Shown piece by piece: positions 54,923 to 64,000 of a stretch of 64,000 nucleotides of DNA. The DNA comes from Parapedobacter sp. SGR-10 (GTDB lineage Bacteria > Bacteroidota > Bacteroidia > Sphingobacteriales > Sphingobacteriaceae). Position 1 is the first letter of the stretch, and each line of letters opens with the position of its first letter. The notes beneath the pieces are model-generated. The model did not search any database. It was not told where the DNA came from and saw only the letters and a list, made by a program, of their open reading frames with translations. The position numbers and the translations under genes are program-made. The stretch is from contig NZ_JAAJTJ010000012.1 of assembly GCF_011030405.1 (NCBI RefSeq), forward strand, positions 40,694 through 104,693, written 5' to 3'.

Positions 54923-56362
54923 ATGGATTTACTGTATTGTTTTCTTTATAGGTATAAAATAGCTGTTTGTTTACTAATAGGGTGGTCTCTGTTTTTCTCA
55001 GAAATCTCCCTCGCTCATGGTCAAGAAAAAACAGCGCGCCCCAATATCGTCTTTATTATCGTGGATGATTTGGGGTGGGGCGATTTGGGAAGCTACGGCA
55101 ATACATTTAATGAAACGCCTAATTTGGACCGTCTGGCGGCATCGGGCGTACGCTTTACCGATGCGTATGCCGCGGCACCAGTCTGCTCGCCCACACGTGC
55201 CAGTATCATGACCGGTCTCTATCCGGCAAAGGTCAGGATTACCGACTTTTTGCCCGAAGGCTGGAAAACAGAGCGTTTTCTTGATCCGGCATCCTATACC
55301 ACACTGAACGAAGTACTGGCATTGCAGGGATACCATACCGGTATAGTTGGCAAGTGGCATCTGGATACCCGTTTCAGAAGGCATACCGGCAGTCCCAAAG
55401 CGCATGGATTTCATGAAGTGATCGGGAGCGAAACCAAATATATCGCGGGAGGAGATTACTTCTATCCATATGACAAAATCAATACGTACACAGCAGGTGA
55501 GGAGGGTGAATACCTAACGGATAGACAAAGTCAGGATGCTTGCGATTTTATTCGCAGAAATAAAGAGAAGCCGTTTTTTCTATACCTAAGCTATTACAGT
55601 GTGCACACACGCTCGGATGCGCCAAAGCGTGCCGTGGACAAGTACAAACGAAAATTTGACCAAAAATATGGAGACGGACTTGCCGACAAGTATTTTGAAG
55701 CCCGGGATAACCATGAACATCCGCATATAGATAACCCTTATCTGGCCGCGATGCTCGAACACATCGACCACGGTGTAGGCGACGTTATGAAAACATTGCA
55801 AGAGCTGGAACTGGACAAGAATACGTTGGTCGTATTTATATCCGACAACGGAGGAGCGGTCAATGTATCTAACAACGGCGCTTTGCGCGGGCACAAAACC
55901 TGGTTGTATGAGGGAGGCATTCGGGTTCCGTTACTGATGAGCTGGCCCGGGGTGATCCCCACGGAAACTACCGTTGGCGATCCGGTCAGCACTATAGATT
56001 TTTATCCGACATTGGCGGCCGCGTCTGGAGCCGGTGTGGACATCACCGTGGACGGTGTAAACCTGATGCCATTATTCAACAAGGGCTACCGCATGCCCCG
56101 GCGACCGCTCTATTGGCATTATCCGGCTGAGACGGCCAAGTGGACGAAAAAAATGGCCACAGCCGTCCGTATCGGACCGTATAAGTTGATTCGGTTTTAT
56201 GAGGGTGACCGTTATGAGCTTTATGATCTGGAGAAGGATATATCCGAAACAGAAAATTTGGTCGAGCGGGAAATCGCTATTTTCAACGAATTAAAAAGAC
56301 TTATGGAGCAGTGGAAAGCAGTGGTCAATGCGGAAGAGCCTGATTTGACCTCGGGGAAATGA
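54923..56362 (+). CDS. Sulfatase 5
   Basis: Exported S1-family sulfatase of 479 aa. A signal/hydrophobic segment (~12-33) is followed by NIVFIIVDDLGWGDLGSYG (~41-59) and C-S-P-T-R (Cys88) with ASIMTGLYP. Later GKWHLD and VFISDNGGAVNVSNNGALRGHK complete the active site. The N-SDNGG-and-LRG-x-K pattern is that of the GALNS/N-acetylgalactosamine-6-sulfatase-like group. It lies 12 bp after sulfatase 4. Confidence 0.93.
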   Translation: MDLLYCFLYRYKIAVCLLIGWSLFFSEISLAHGQEKTARPNIVFIIVDDLGWGDLGSYGNTFNETPNLDRLAASGVRFTDAYAAAPVCSPTRASIMTGLYPAKVRITDFLPEGWKTERFLDPASYTTLNEVLALQGYHTGIVGKWHLDTRFRRHTGSPKAHGFHEVIGSETKYIAGGDYFYPYDKINTYTAGEEGEYLTDRQSQDACDFIRRNKEKPFFLYLSYYSVHTRSDAPKRAVDKYKRKFDQKYGDGLADKYFEARDNHEHPHIDNPYLAAMLEHIDHGVGDVMKTLQELELDKNTLVVFISDNGGAVNVSNNGALRGHKTWLYEGGIRVPLLMSWPGVIPTETTVGDPVSTIDFYPTLAAASGAGVDITVDGVNLMPLFNKGYRMPRRPLYWHYPAETAKWTKKMATAVRIGPYKLIRFYEGDRYELYDLEKDISETENLVEREIAIFNELKRLMEQWKAVVNAEEPDLTSGK

Positions 56363-56409
56363 ACTTGACAGATTGTTGTCCAAAAGCTCAAAATTTTAAG
56401 GAATAAAAA

Positions 56410-57849
56410 ATGAAGATACGAAATAGATTTTTACTGTTGCATATCATGCTATCGGGCATCTTTATGGTCATTTTTCCAGGGGGAGATGTGCTTGCACAGC
56501 CCGCCCAAAGACCCAATATTGTCATCATTGTTGCTGATGACTTGGGATGGGGCGATGTAGGATATCATGGAAGCAAGATCCGGACACCCCATATAGACCG
56601 GCTTGCTCAAGAAGGGATAAGACTGGATAACTTCTATACAACACCCATATGCTCTCCCACCAGGGCAGGACTGATGACAGGCAGGTATCCCAACCGTTTT
56701 GGGCTGCGGGCTAATGTGATATCCCCCTGGCTACAGTTTGGGGTAGACACCTCAGAGGTTTTCATAGCCGACATGCTCGCAGAGGCAGGCTATAAACACC
56801 GGGCAGCGCTGGGGAAATGGCATTTAGGGCATTATAAACGGAGGTACCTGCCCTTACAGCGAGGTTTCACCTATTTCTATGGCGCATATAACGGCGCTTT
56901 CGATTATTTCACCCGCAAACGGGAAGGGGAGTTGGACTGGCATGAAAATGAAGAAAGCAGTTACGACAAAGGATATGCCACGGATCTGATTTCGGCAAAA
57001 GCCGTTAGCTGTATACAGGAATATGCCGATGATGGTGCGCCTTTCTTTGTATATGTAGCCTATAATGCGCCGCATGGTCCTTTGCAGGCCAAGGAAAAGG
57101 ATTTGAAAACGTATGGTTTTGACCCCTCAAAACCCCGCTTTAATGAAGGAAAAGGGGGCGGTAGGGGCAAGGGAAACACGATATGGCAAACCTACGCGGC
57201 CATGGTAAGCTGCATGGACGAGGGGATTGGGAAGATATTGGGAGCGCTTGAGGAGAAAGGGGTCGCAGACAATACCATCGTGCTGTTTTTTAGTGACAAT
57301 GGTGCAGAAAAAGGGGCTGGAAGCAGCAACGGTGAATTGAGGGGCTGGAAGTTTCAGGAATGGGAAGGAGGGGTTCGTGTGCCTGCCGTCATTCGATGGC
57401 CGTCAGGATTCAAAGGGGGCCGGACGATCTCGCAGGTGACGGGTTATATCGATATTTTTCCAACGTTGAGAGAGGTCGCAGGTCTTGCAGGCCCTGTCAA
57501 AAAGCCTTTGGACGGCATCAGCATACTGCCGGTTTTGAAGGAAAAGGAATCACACATCATGCGTGATTTTTACCTGGGCTTTGGAGCAATGGTCAGTGAT
57601 AACCGCTGGAAACTGGTGAAAAAGGACGGCGGAAATCCAGGTAGGAGCAACAAGATAGACTGGCTGTTCGACATCATTTCCGACCCTCTTGAAAAATCGG
57701 ATGTGAAAGAAAAATTTCCGGAAATCTATCAGCAATTATTGCAGAAAGTAGCTACATATGACGCAATAGAGCCGCATGTAGCTGTACCACCGTATGGAAA
57801 GGGAAAGGCAACGTTTAAAGCGCCTCCGGAGTGGAAAATTATAGAATAA
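56410..57849 (+). CDS. Sulfatase 6
   Basis: Exported S1-family sulfatase of 479 aa. Signal peptide ~1-30 (ending VLAQ), NIVIIVADDLGWGDVGYHG (~36-54), formylglycine motif C-S-P-T-R with Cys81, AGLMTGRYPNRFG, GKWHLGH and FFSDNGAEKGAGSSNGELRGWK. The arrangement resembles arylsulfatase B/A-type enzymes that act on hexosamine or hexose sulfates. It is transcribed with its neighbours (47 and 72 bp spacers). Confidence 0.93.
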   Translation: MKIRNRFLLLHIMLSGIFMVIFPGGDVLAQPAQRPNIVIIVADDLGWGDVGYHGSKIRTPHIDRLAQEGIRLDNFYTTPICSPTRAGLMTGRYPNRFGLRANVISPWLQFGVDTSEVFIADMLAEAGYKHRAALGKWHLGHYKRRYLPLQRGFTYFYGAYNGAFDYFTRKREGELDWHENEESSYDKGYATDLISAKAVSCIQEYADDGAPFFVYVAYNAPHGPLQAKEKDLKTYGFDPSKPRFNEGKGGGRGKGNTIWQTYAAMVSCMDEGIGKILGALEEKGVADNTIVLFFSDNGAEKGAGSSNGELRGWKFQEWEGGVRVPAVIRWPSGFKGGRTISQVTGYIDIFPTLREVAGLAGPVKKPLDGISILPVLKEKESHIMRDFYLGFGAMVSDNRWKLVKKDGGNPGRSNKIDWLFDIISDPLEKSDVKEKFPEIYQQLLQKVATYDAIEPHVAVPPYGKGKATFKAPPEWKIIE

Positions 57850-57921
57850 AAAATAGGATTGGAGTTTAAAGACAGCGTTGTAGAGTTAAAAAGAATAACT
57901 ATTGAAAATAGGAGGAATAGC

Positions 57922-59580
57922 ATGAAATCATTTTGTTTTTTTGTGGCGGTTAGCCTTTTTGTAAGTTGGTCTTGTCGCTCATCGGACCAAAAAACTTCTC
58001 CGGCCCGTCCCAATATTATCCTGATCATGTCGGATGATATGGGATATTCCGATCTGGGGTGTTATGGAGGAGAGATTGAGACACCTGTACTGGACAAGTT
58101 GGCCGAAGAAGGCGTACGTCTCACGCAGTTTTATAACGGTGCCAGATGCTGTCCGACAAGAGCATCTTTGCTGACAGGATTGTACCCACATCAAACGGGA
58201 ATAGGGCATATGACCAATCCTTCGGAAAATTTTGAAGTACATGACTATCATGTGCCAGGCTATCGCGGAGAACTTAGTCATCAAACACACACACTGGCCG
58301 AAGTACTGAAAACCGCAGGCTACCGCACTTTGATGACCGGAAAATGGCACGTAGGCATGGAGCATAGAGAACAGTGGCCTTTGCAACGTGGTTTCGATCG
58401 TTTTTACGGTCTTTTGGACGGTGCAAGCAACTTTTTTCTGCCAGTACATCCGCGGGGAATTACGTTGGACAACGACCCAATTGAGATAGACGACCCTAAT
58501 TATTATACAACCGATGCCTTTACGTCGAATGCGATTGATTTCATTCATGAAGGTCAGCAGAGTGGAGACGATGCCCCGTTTTTCCTGTACCTGTCTTACA
58601 CGGCACCGCACTGGCCGTTGCAGGCACCGAAGGAGAATATTGACAAATACCGTGACCGGTACCATGATGGATGGGAGGTCATGCGCAGAGAACGTCACAA
58701 ACGGATGTTGGAAATGGGGCTGGTTAATTCTGCATGGGATATTACCCCGCTTGATGCGCCTGTATGGGACACGATCAATGCGGAGCAGCGTGAAGAACTG
58801 GCTTTGAGGCGTGCCATTTATGCCGCGCAGGTGGATCGCATGGATCAAAACATCGGTAAACTGGTGGATTATTTGAAGGAGAATGATTTATTGGACAATA
58901 CTTTGATTATCTTTATAAATGATAACGGAGCATGTGCTGAAGGAGGTAATATGGGAGGCGGGCCAAAAGAAGAACTCGAAACCAAGAAAGGCTATTTTCT
59001 GAGCTACGGCCAGGGATGGGCCAATGCATCCAATACGCCTTATCGGGAATATAAACACTGGGTGCATGAGGGGGGTATTTCGACACCGTTTATAGCCCAT
59101 TGGCCCAAAGGTATTCCCGAAACGCTCAAAGGCCATATTATCCATCAATACAGCTTTCTTCCGGATATTATGGCTACCTTTATCGATATTTCGGGTGCTC
59201 AATATGCCTTAGAAAAGGACGGAAAACCTGTTCCGGTAGTAGCCGGGAAGAGTTTTTTGCCTCTGTTGAAAGGGAATGACAGCCCAATTCATAAACAGCC
59301 GATTTTCTGGGAGCATGAAGGCAACAAAGCAGTAAGGTTGGGCAATTACAAAGCCGTGGTGAAATGGGAGCGGGGCAAGTCTGATAAATGGGAGCTGTAC
59401 GATATAGCAAAAGACCGTACTGAATTGAACGATCTGAGTACCGAAAAACAGGACGTACTTCTCGAACTGAAAGAAGCATGGGAGCAATGGGCATCCACAC
59501 ATCAGGTAGAGCCGTGGGCGCAGATGCTGGACAGCCTCGAAAGCAACCGTGCAAAAGCACGTGCGGCAAGAGGGAAATAA
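57922..59580 (+). CDS. Sulfatase 7, lipoprotein
   Basis: Lipid-anchored S1-family sulfatase of 552 aa with lipobox FVSWSC (Cys18), IILIMSDDMGYSDLGCYGG (~32-50), formylglycine motif C-C-P-T-R with Cys76, SLLTGLYPHQTGIGHM and MTGKWHVG. It is the closest relative in the window to sulfatase 1 (both have GARCCP-x-R and the same EYKHWVHEGGI block), but lacks the C-terminal beta-sandwich. The ATG at 57922 starts the signal; the frame is open 63 bp further up without signal features. Confidence 0.93.
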   Translation: MKSFCFFVAVSLFVSWSCRSSDQKTSPARPNIILIMSDDMGYSDLGCYGGEIETPVLDKLAEEGVRLTQFYNGARCCPTRASLLTGLYPHQTGIGHMTNPSENFEVHDYHVPGYRGELSHQTHTLAEVLKTAGYRTLMTGKWHVGMEHREQWPLQRGFDRFYGLLDGASNFFLPVHPRGITLDNDPIEIDDPNYYTTDAFTSNAIDFIHEGQQSGDDAPFFLYLSYTAPHWPLQAPKENIDKYRDRYHDGWEVMRRERHKRMLEMGLVNSAWDITPLDAPVWDTINAEQREELALRRAIYAAQVDRMDQNIGKLVDYLKENDLLDNTLIIFINDNGACAEGGNMGGGPKEELETKKGYFLSYGQGWANASNTPYREYKHWVHEGGISTPFIAHWPKGIPETLKGHIIHQYSFLPDIMATFIDISGAQYALEKDGKPVPVVAGKSFLPLLKGNDSPIHKQPIFWEHEGNKAVRLGNYKAVVKWERGKSDKWELYDIAKDRTELNDLSTEKQDVLLELKEAWEQWASTHQVEPWAQMLDSLESNRAKARAARGK

Positions 59581-59588
59581 ATTAAATA

Positions 59589-62500
59589 ATGAGGAGGCAA
59601 CAACTAGTTCTTCTGTTATGCAAGTATTTGGTGGTTTGGTTTGTTTTGATCGCCATGCCATTATCTATGTTCGGACAGGCACAGTTGCTGTTTCGCCACT
59701 ATACAGTCGAGCAAAATTTTTCCTCCAATTTTATCCGGGCCATCCTGCAGGACAGTACGGGTTATATGTGGTTTGCGACAAAACGTGGATTAGATCGTTT
59801 TGATGGAATTCGTGTGAAAACCTATCGGCACGATGAGTCTGTGCCGGGATCTATCGACAGTGACTTTATCCAATCCTTTGCACAGATCAGTGACAGCACG
59901 ATCTGGGTTGCGACCAACCGGGGAATATCTATTTTGAATCTCCGGACAGATCGTTTTTCGACATTCCCTCCGTTGAAAGGAGTATTGGTATATGACATTA
60001 CGAAAGACAAGAGGGGACGCGTCTGGATCGCCACACACGGCAAGGGTGTATTTTGCTTTGACCCTAAAACAGAAAAACTAAGAAGCTTTGATACGACTCT
60101 TGGCGCTTTGGCCAAGGTAGTGCCTGCTACAAAAATAATAGAAGATAAGCAGGGCAGGATATGGGTAGCTACTGAAACGAGAGGTATTATCGTACTCGAT
60201 TCGGATCTGAAGAGGGTGAAGTATTACAGTACCGCCAATAGTGACCTACCCAGTAATAACATATTGACGTTGTACCAAGATAGGGCAGGTACGATATGGG
60301 TAGGAACGATGAATGCGGGCCTGGCCCGATTTGATACAGGAGAGGGACGGTTTACAGTATATCAAAAAGGAGGAAAAGCCGGACTGAACAACAATATTGT
60401 ACGAACGATTTATCAGCCTTCTCCCGACAAGCTCTTTGTGGGGACAGAAGAGGGGCTAAATGTATTGGATATCGAGAAAGATAGCTTTAGGAGCTACACC
60501 CGTCAGTACAATAATGAAAACAGTATCAGCGACAATGCAATCTATGCGATCTACGGAGATTTTGAAGGTGGGATATGGATCGGTACATATTTTGGCGGTG
60601 TCAACTACCTCCATCAGCCACCTAGTGGCATAGAACGCTATTTGCCGACAGGCAATCCCCGCAATCTTTCCGGTGGTGCAGTGGCCTGTTTTCTCGAAGA
60701 CAGGTTGGGAAATATGTGGATCGGCACAGAAGATGCGGGTCTTAACTATTTTGACAGTAAAAGTAAGGAATTTAGGCGCTATCCTTTTTTAAAAAGCCAC
60801 CAGCCGCTTCCTTACCACAATATACATGCACTGACAAGAGACAGCCGGGGGCTGATATGGATCGGTACTTTTTCGGGAGGGCTGAGTGTGCTTGATCCGG
60901 TACGGAACAGCATGAAAACCTATAGGCACCGTCCTAATGATGCTACTTCTCTCAATTCCAACAGTATCAATTTTATCTATGAAGACAGCGAACAGCAAAT
61001 CTGGATCGGTACATCGGACGGTGTGAACAAGTACGACCCTGTTTCGGACTCCTTTGTCCGGATAGGAAATATGGAGAAGTATGCCATTTATGGCATCCAT
61101 GAAGACGCCCAGAAGATAATGTGGTTTGTCAGCAACAATTTTGGCATGCAGTCCTACAACAAAAGAACGGGCCAATGGCAGCAGTTTACTGCTGAAAATC
61201 AAGAGGGTGCGTTGAGTTCTCCCAAAGTGATTACCCTGCTAGACGACAAAAAAGGGAACCTTTGGATAGGTACGGAAGGGGGCGGACTGAACCGGTTTTC
61301 CTTGAAAACAAAAAGGGCAGAAGTGATAGGAGAAGAAGAGGGGCTGCCTGCAAAGATCATTTATAGTCTGGTGCTGGATCAAAAAGGATATCTCTGGATA
61401 GCCACCGAAAAAGGATTGTACAGCTTGGACACCAGCAATGGAATGACCAGGCATTATTCCATTTGGGACGGTGCCAAAAGTCTGATTTTTAACTACAAAT
61501 CGATACATCAGGCAAAGGACGGTAAGATATATATCGGCGGGATTAATGGTTTTGGGGTATTTCATCCGGACAGTATCCGTAATATGAATGTGATACCCAG
61601 AATTGTTTTGAGCAATTTGCAGATATTTAATCGGGATATATCGCCTCATACACCTAAGAGTCCATTGAGCAAAGCTCTTACCTATACGGATAAGATTGTT
61701 TTGAATCATGACCAGACAGTCATCAATATTGAGTATGCCGGATTAAGCTATATCTCGCCTGAGAAAATAAATTATAGTTATAAGTTGGAGGGACTGGATG
61801 AGGATTGGAACCATGTAGGCAACCAACAGCGTGTGAGTTATAGCAATTTGCCTCCTGGTAAGTACACCTTTCGGATCAAGGCAGATGTAGGCTATCAGAG
61901 CGACGATTTGTCCGAAACCGTGTTGCATATTGTTGTCAGGCCACCTTTCTATAAAACATCGTTGGCGTACATATTGTATGCGTTGATCGTGTCGGGCATA
62001 TTGCTGTGGTTACGCCATTCCTTTATCAAAAAGCACAAACGGGAAAATGAAATCAGATTAGAGCGGCTGAGGATAAAAAATGAAAAAGAATTTTATAACC
62101 AAAAAATAGAGTTTTTTACGATGATGGCACATGAAGTGCGTACACCATTATCGTTGATCAGTGGACCGGTAGAAAAAATGCTGGAGTCGGATACATTAGG
62201 CCCCGAAGTGCGATCACAATTGGAAATGGTCAATAAAAGCACAAACCGGTTGACCACGCTGGTCGATCAGTTGTTGGATTTTCGACGTATCGAAAGTGAT
62301 TTTTATAAATTGAATCCCGAAAATATTGATGTTGTACCATTGGTCAGGAATATCTGTACCACATTTGCTTCGGCAGCACGTCATCATAGGGGGCTGAATT
62401 TTGCCTATAGCAGCGATGTGGAGCATCTGATTGTCCATGTTGATGTAGAAGCGTTAACAAAAATATTGAATAATCTGATAGTCAATGCATTGAAATTTGC

Positions 62501-63635
62501 AAGGAGTATAGTAAGTGTTCATCTTCGGATAGAAGAAGGAGAAGAAGGTTATTTTCTAGCCGTTGATGTCGAGGATGACGGGATCGGTATACCTGCTGGC
62601 GAATTAGAGAATATTTTCAAAAAATTTTTCAAGGTCAATTCAGGTAAACATCAGTACAATAACCTGGGAGGATCGGGAATCGGCCTAGCTTTGGCAAAAG
62701 CGTTGACCGAAAAATCCGGTGGTGATATGAAGGTAATCAGTAACGAAGGAGAAAGGACGGTTTTTACAATGCTCATCCCTTGTCATTCACTTGAACAGGA
62801 ATCGGAATTGGAAAAGTTGGAGGATGATATTCGTCCTGAGTATGAAGGAGAGGCATCCATATTAGTCGTGGAAGATGATGACGATCTACAACATTTTATC
62901 GCTTCAAACCTTCGGGCAGAAGGCTATAGTGTATCAACAGCAACGGGGGGTAATGAGGCGCTTGAAGTATTGGTCGTACATGATATCAACCTGATTATTT
63001 CTGATATTATGATGCCTGATATGGATGGTACCGAACTGTGTAAAAAAATAAAAGATAATATTGCCCATAGTCATATTCCAGTTATACTGCTTACCGCAAA
63101 AACAGATTCCAACACGGAGTTGGAAGGTATTGAAAGTGGTGCAGATATATATATGACCAAACCATTTAAAATCAGACATCTCACGGCAACAGTAAAGAAT
63201 CTGTTGGAAAGTAGAGCTAGGCTTAAGCAGAAGTTTGCGACCTATCCATTTGCATCAGAATCCCAATCGTCTATTGTCCCTACTAAAGATCAATCATTTA
63301 TTGAGAAAATTGTAAAATTTATAGAGGAAAACATTTCAGATCCAAGTTTATCAGTCGAAGATATAAGCTTGGCTGCTGCTATGAGCAAGTCTGCATTCCA
63401 GCGGAAGATGAAGGCACTCACAGGGTACACCCCTAATGAATTTACGAGGCTTATACGTTTGCAATACGCGGCCAAGTTGTTGATGTCCAATGAATATCGG
63501 GTTTCCGAAATAGGGTACATGTGTGGATTTAGTTCGCATTCTTATTTCTCCAAATGTTTTTTTAATCATTTTCATATCACCCCAAGCGATTTTATGGACA
63601 AGCAGTTCTCTGAGAAAGGATCTACAGGAGAGTGA
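59589..63635 (+). CDS. Hybrid two-component system sensor/regulator (HTCS)
   Basis: One-protein sensor and transcription factor of 1348 aa that controls polysaccharide loci in Bacteroidota. In order: signal peptide/anchor (~1-32), about 14 Reg_prop beta-propeller repeats (W-(I/V)-(A/G)-T-x-x-G-(L/V) pattern, ~33-690), a Y_Y_Y domain (~700-780), a membrane helix (ILYALIVSGILLWL, ~792-806), HisKA with His848 in MMAHEVRTPLS, an ATPase domain (GGSGIGLALAKAL), a receiver domain with Asp1139 in IISDIMMPDMDG and a C-terminal AraC DNA-binding domain (~1240-1345). It follows sulfatase 7 by 8 bp and most likely activates both blocks through the shared 35-bp elements. Confidence 0.97.
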   Translation: MRRQQLVLLLCKYLVVWFVLIAMPLSMFGQAQLLFRHYTVEQNFSSNFIRAILQDSTGYMWFATKRGLDRFDGIRVKTYRHDESVPGSIDSDFIQSFAQISDSTIWVATNRGISILNLRTDRFSTFPPLKGVLVYDITKDKRGRVWIATHGKGVFCFDPKTEKLRSFDTTLGALAKVVPATKIIEDKQGRIWVATETRGIIVLDSDLKRVKYYSTANSDLPSNNILTLYQDRAGTIWVGTMNAGLARFDTGEGRFTVYQKGGKAGLNNNIVRTIYQPSPDKLFVGTEEGLNVLDIEKDSFRSYTRQYNNENSISDNAIYAIYGDFEGGIWIGTYFGGVNYLHQPPSGIERYLPTGNPRNLSGGAVACFLEDRLGNMWIGTEDAGLNYFDSKSKEFRRYPFLKSHQPLPYHNIHALTRDSRGLIWIGTFSGGLSVLDPVRNSMKTYRHRPNDATSLNSNSINFIYEDSEQQIWIGTSDGVNKYDPVSDSFVRIGNMEKYAIYGIHEDAQKIMWFVSNNFGMQSYNKRTGQWQQFTAENQEGALSSPKVITLLDDKKGNLWIGTEGGGLNRFSLKTKRAEVIGEEEGLPAKIIYSLVLDQKGYLWIATEKGLYSLDTSNGMTRHYSIWDGAKSLIFNYKSIHQAKDGKIYIGGINGFGVFHPDSIRNMNVIPRIVLSNLQIFNRDISPHTPKSPLSKALTYTDKIVLNHDQTVINIEYAGLSYISPEKINYSYKLEGLDEDWNHVGNQQRVSYSNLPPGKYTFRIKADVGYQSDDLSETVLHIVVRPPFYKTSLAYILYALIVSGILLWLRHSFIKKHKRENEIRLERLRIKNEKEFYNQKIEFFTMMAHEVRTPLSLISGPVEKMLESDTLGPEVRSQLEMVNKSTNRLTTLVDQLLDFRRIESDFYKLNPENIDVVPLVRNICTTFASAARHHRGLNFAYSSDVEHLIVHVDVEALTKILNNLIVNALKFARSIVSVHLRIEEGEEGYFLAVDVEDDGIGIPAGELENIFKKFFKVNSGKHQYNNLGGSGIGLALAKALTEKSGGDMKVISNEGERTVFTMLIPCHSLEQESELEKLEDDIRPEYEGEASILVVEDDDDLQHFIASNLRAEGYSVSTATGGNEALEVLVVHDINLIISDIMMPDMDGTELCKKIKDNIAHSHIPVILLTAKTDSNTELEGIESGADIYMTKPFKIRHLTATVKNLLESRARLKQKFATYPFASESQSSIVPTKDQSFIEKIVKFIEENISDPSLSVEDISLAAAMSKSAFQRKMKALTGYTPNEFTRLIRLQYAAKLLMSNEYRVSEIGYMCGFSSHSYFSKCFFNHFHITPSDFMDKQFSEKGSTGE

Positions 63636-63777
63636 AGGAAGTAAGGTTAAATTTATTTGTTTTCCTATGGTGAGCAAATAAAGGTCGAATTGATGGAGTT
63701 TGTGAAGTCAAGATAAAATTATCTCTCAAATTTATAGATAGTTAAGGGGTGTTTTTGAAAAAACAATAATAAAGCCT
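63636..63777. other. Spacer after the HTCS gene
   Basis: AT-rich region without a gene. No clear terminator for the HTCS transcript is visible. Two strong promoters follow from 63778. Confidence 0.5.
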
Positions 63778-63808
63778 TTGAAAAGTCGTTAAAAACTTTC
63801 TATCTTTG
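63778..63808 (+). promoter_or_regulatory. Strong promoter P1 for a downstream operon
   Basis: TTG at 63778-63780, 20 bp, TATCTTTG at 63801-63808: a textbook Bacteroidota promoter. The predicted 5' end would begin with a CGCTCC-GCAA-GGGGCG-like hairpin with a GNRA loop. Confidence 0.85.
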
Positions 63809-63909
63809 CACTCGCTCCGCAAGGGGGCGTTTTGCTGGTCTTTTGGGCCGGTGTTTTTTGAAAGGGATTTTTTATGGGGTTTGCGGTTTTAATTATTTTG
63901 AGATAATTT

Positions 63910-63939
63910 TTGTGCATTCGTAAAAATTTTCTACCTTTG
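63910..63939 (+). promoter_or_regulatory. Strong promoter P2 for a downstream operon
   Basis: TTG at 63910-63912, 19 bp, TACCTTTG at 63932-63939, 131 bp after P1, and again followed at once by a hairpin (CCGTTCC-CA-GGAACGG, 63944-63959). Tandem strong promoters of this kind usually drive rRNA or other stable-RNA operons; none is inside the window. Confidence 0.8.
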
Positions 63940-64000
63940 CAGTCCGTTCCCAGGAACGGTCTGGTTACAGTGAGAGATATACGGGCGTCAGCCTGTTTAT

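Noticed and set aside
63636..64000. tRNA or 16S rRNA gene at the right edge
   Set aside because: Only promoters and short hairpins are visible; no cloverleaf or 16S start sequence appears before the window ends.

Overview
The window reads as a chromosomal segment of a Bacteroidota bacterium, most likely a member of the Sphingobacteriaceae (Sphingobacterium or a near relative). The support is: promoters of the Bacteroidota type (TTG, about 20 bp, TAnnTTTG), no clear Shine-Dalgarno sequences, two SusC/SusD pairs, a hybrid two-component regulator (HTCS), and the gene sets seen around holA, clpPX, clpC and cco genes. The genus is an inference; no rRNA gene is visible.

Region 1 (1-6400) is housekeeping. 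It holds a SAM-I riboswitch driving metY (cut by the window edge), clpP-clpX, a small HsdR_N-domain protein divergent from holA, a small outer-membrane barrel protein and a YwbE-family protein. Region 2 (6396-22121) is a coherent glycerol / glycerophosphodiester locus: glpD-glpK-glpF-susC-susD-DUF5689 lipoprotein-calcineurin-like phosphoesterase-glpQ-glpT, all on the minus strand, with the DeoR-family regulator glpR divergent. An outer-membrane SusCD importer appears to be wired to a complete glycerol-3-phosphate catabolic set. Region 3 (22127-28858) holds an ABC exporter, clpC and ettA. Between clpC and ettA lies the most unusual element of the window: 22 units of 11 bp in exact phase, ten with a TCGG core followed by twelve with a CGAA core, forming one dyad.

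Region 4 (28907-36298) is an oxygen-response and cbb3-oxidase assembly cluster: a FixL-like PAS kinase, a response regulator fused to an FNR/CRP DNA-binding module, a truncated D-lactate-dehydrogenase-like protein with an FNR-type box upstream, hemN, ccoI and the short ccoS gene. Nearly every spacer here carries a different interspersed repeat. The oxidase genes ccoNOP, usually expected next, are absent from the window; a polysaccharide utilisation locus follows instead.

Region 5 (36480-63635) is a sulfatase-rich polysaccharide utilisation locus in two co-directional blocks. Block A has three sulfatases, two GH43-type proteins, a metallophosphoesterase, a Spy-like small protein and a large unrecognised secreted protein. 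Block B has susC, susD, four sulfatases and the HTCS regulator. All seven sulfatases have the Cys-type formylglycine motif, yet no maturase is present. Both blocks are preceded by a 35-bp element that matches at 31 of 35 positions, a strong candidate for the HTCS operator. The likely substrate is a sulfated pentose-containing glycan, which is inferred. The window ends (63778-64000) with two strong tandem promoters facing right, probably for a stable-RNA operon just outside.
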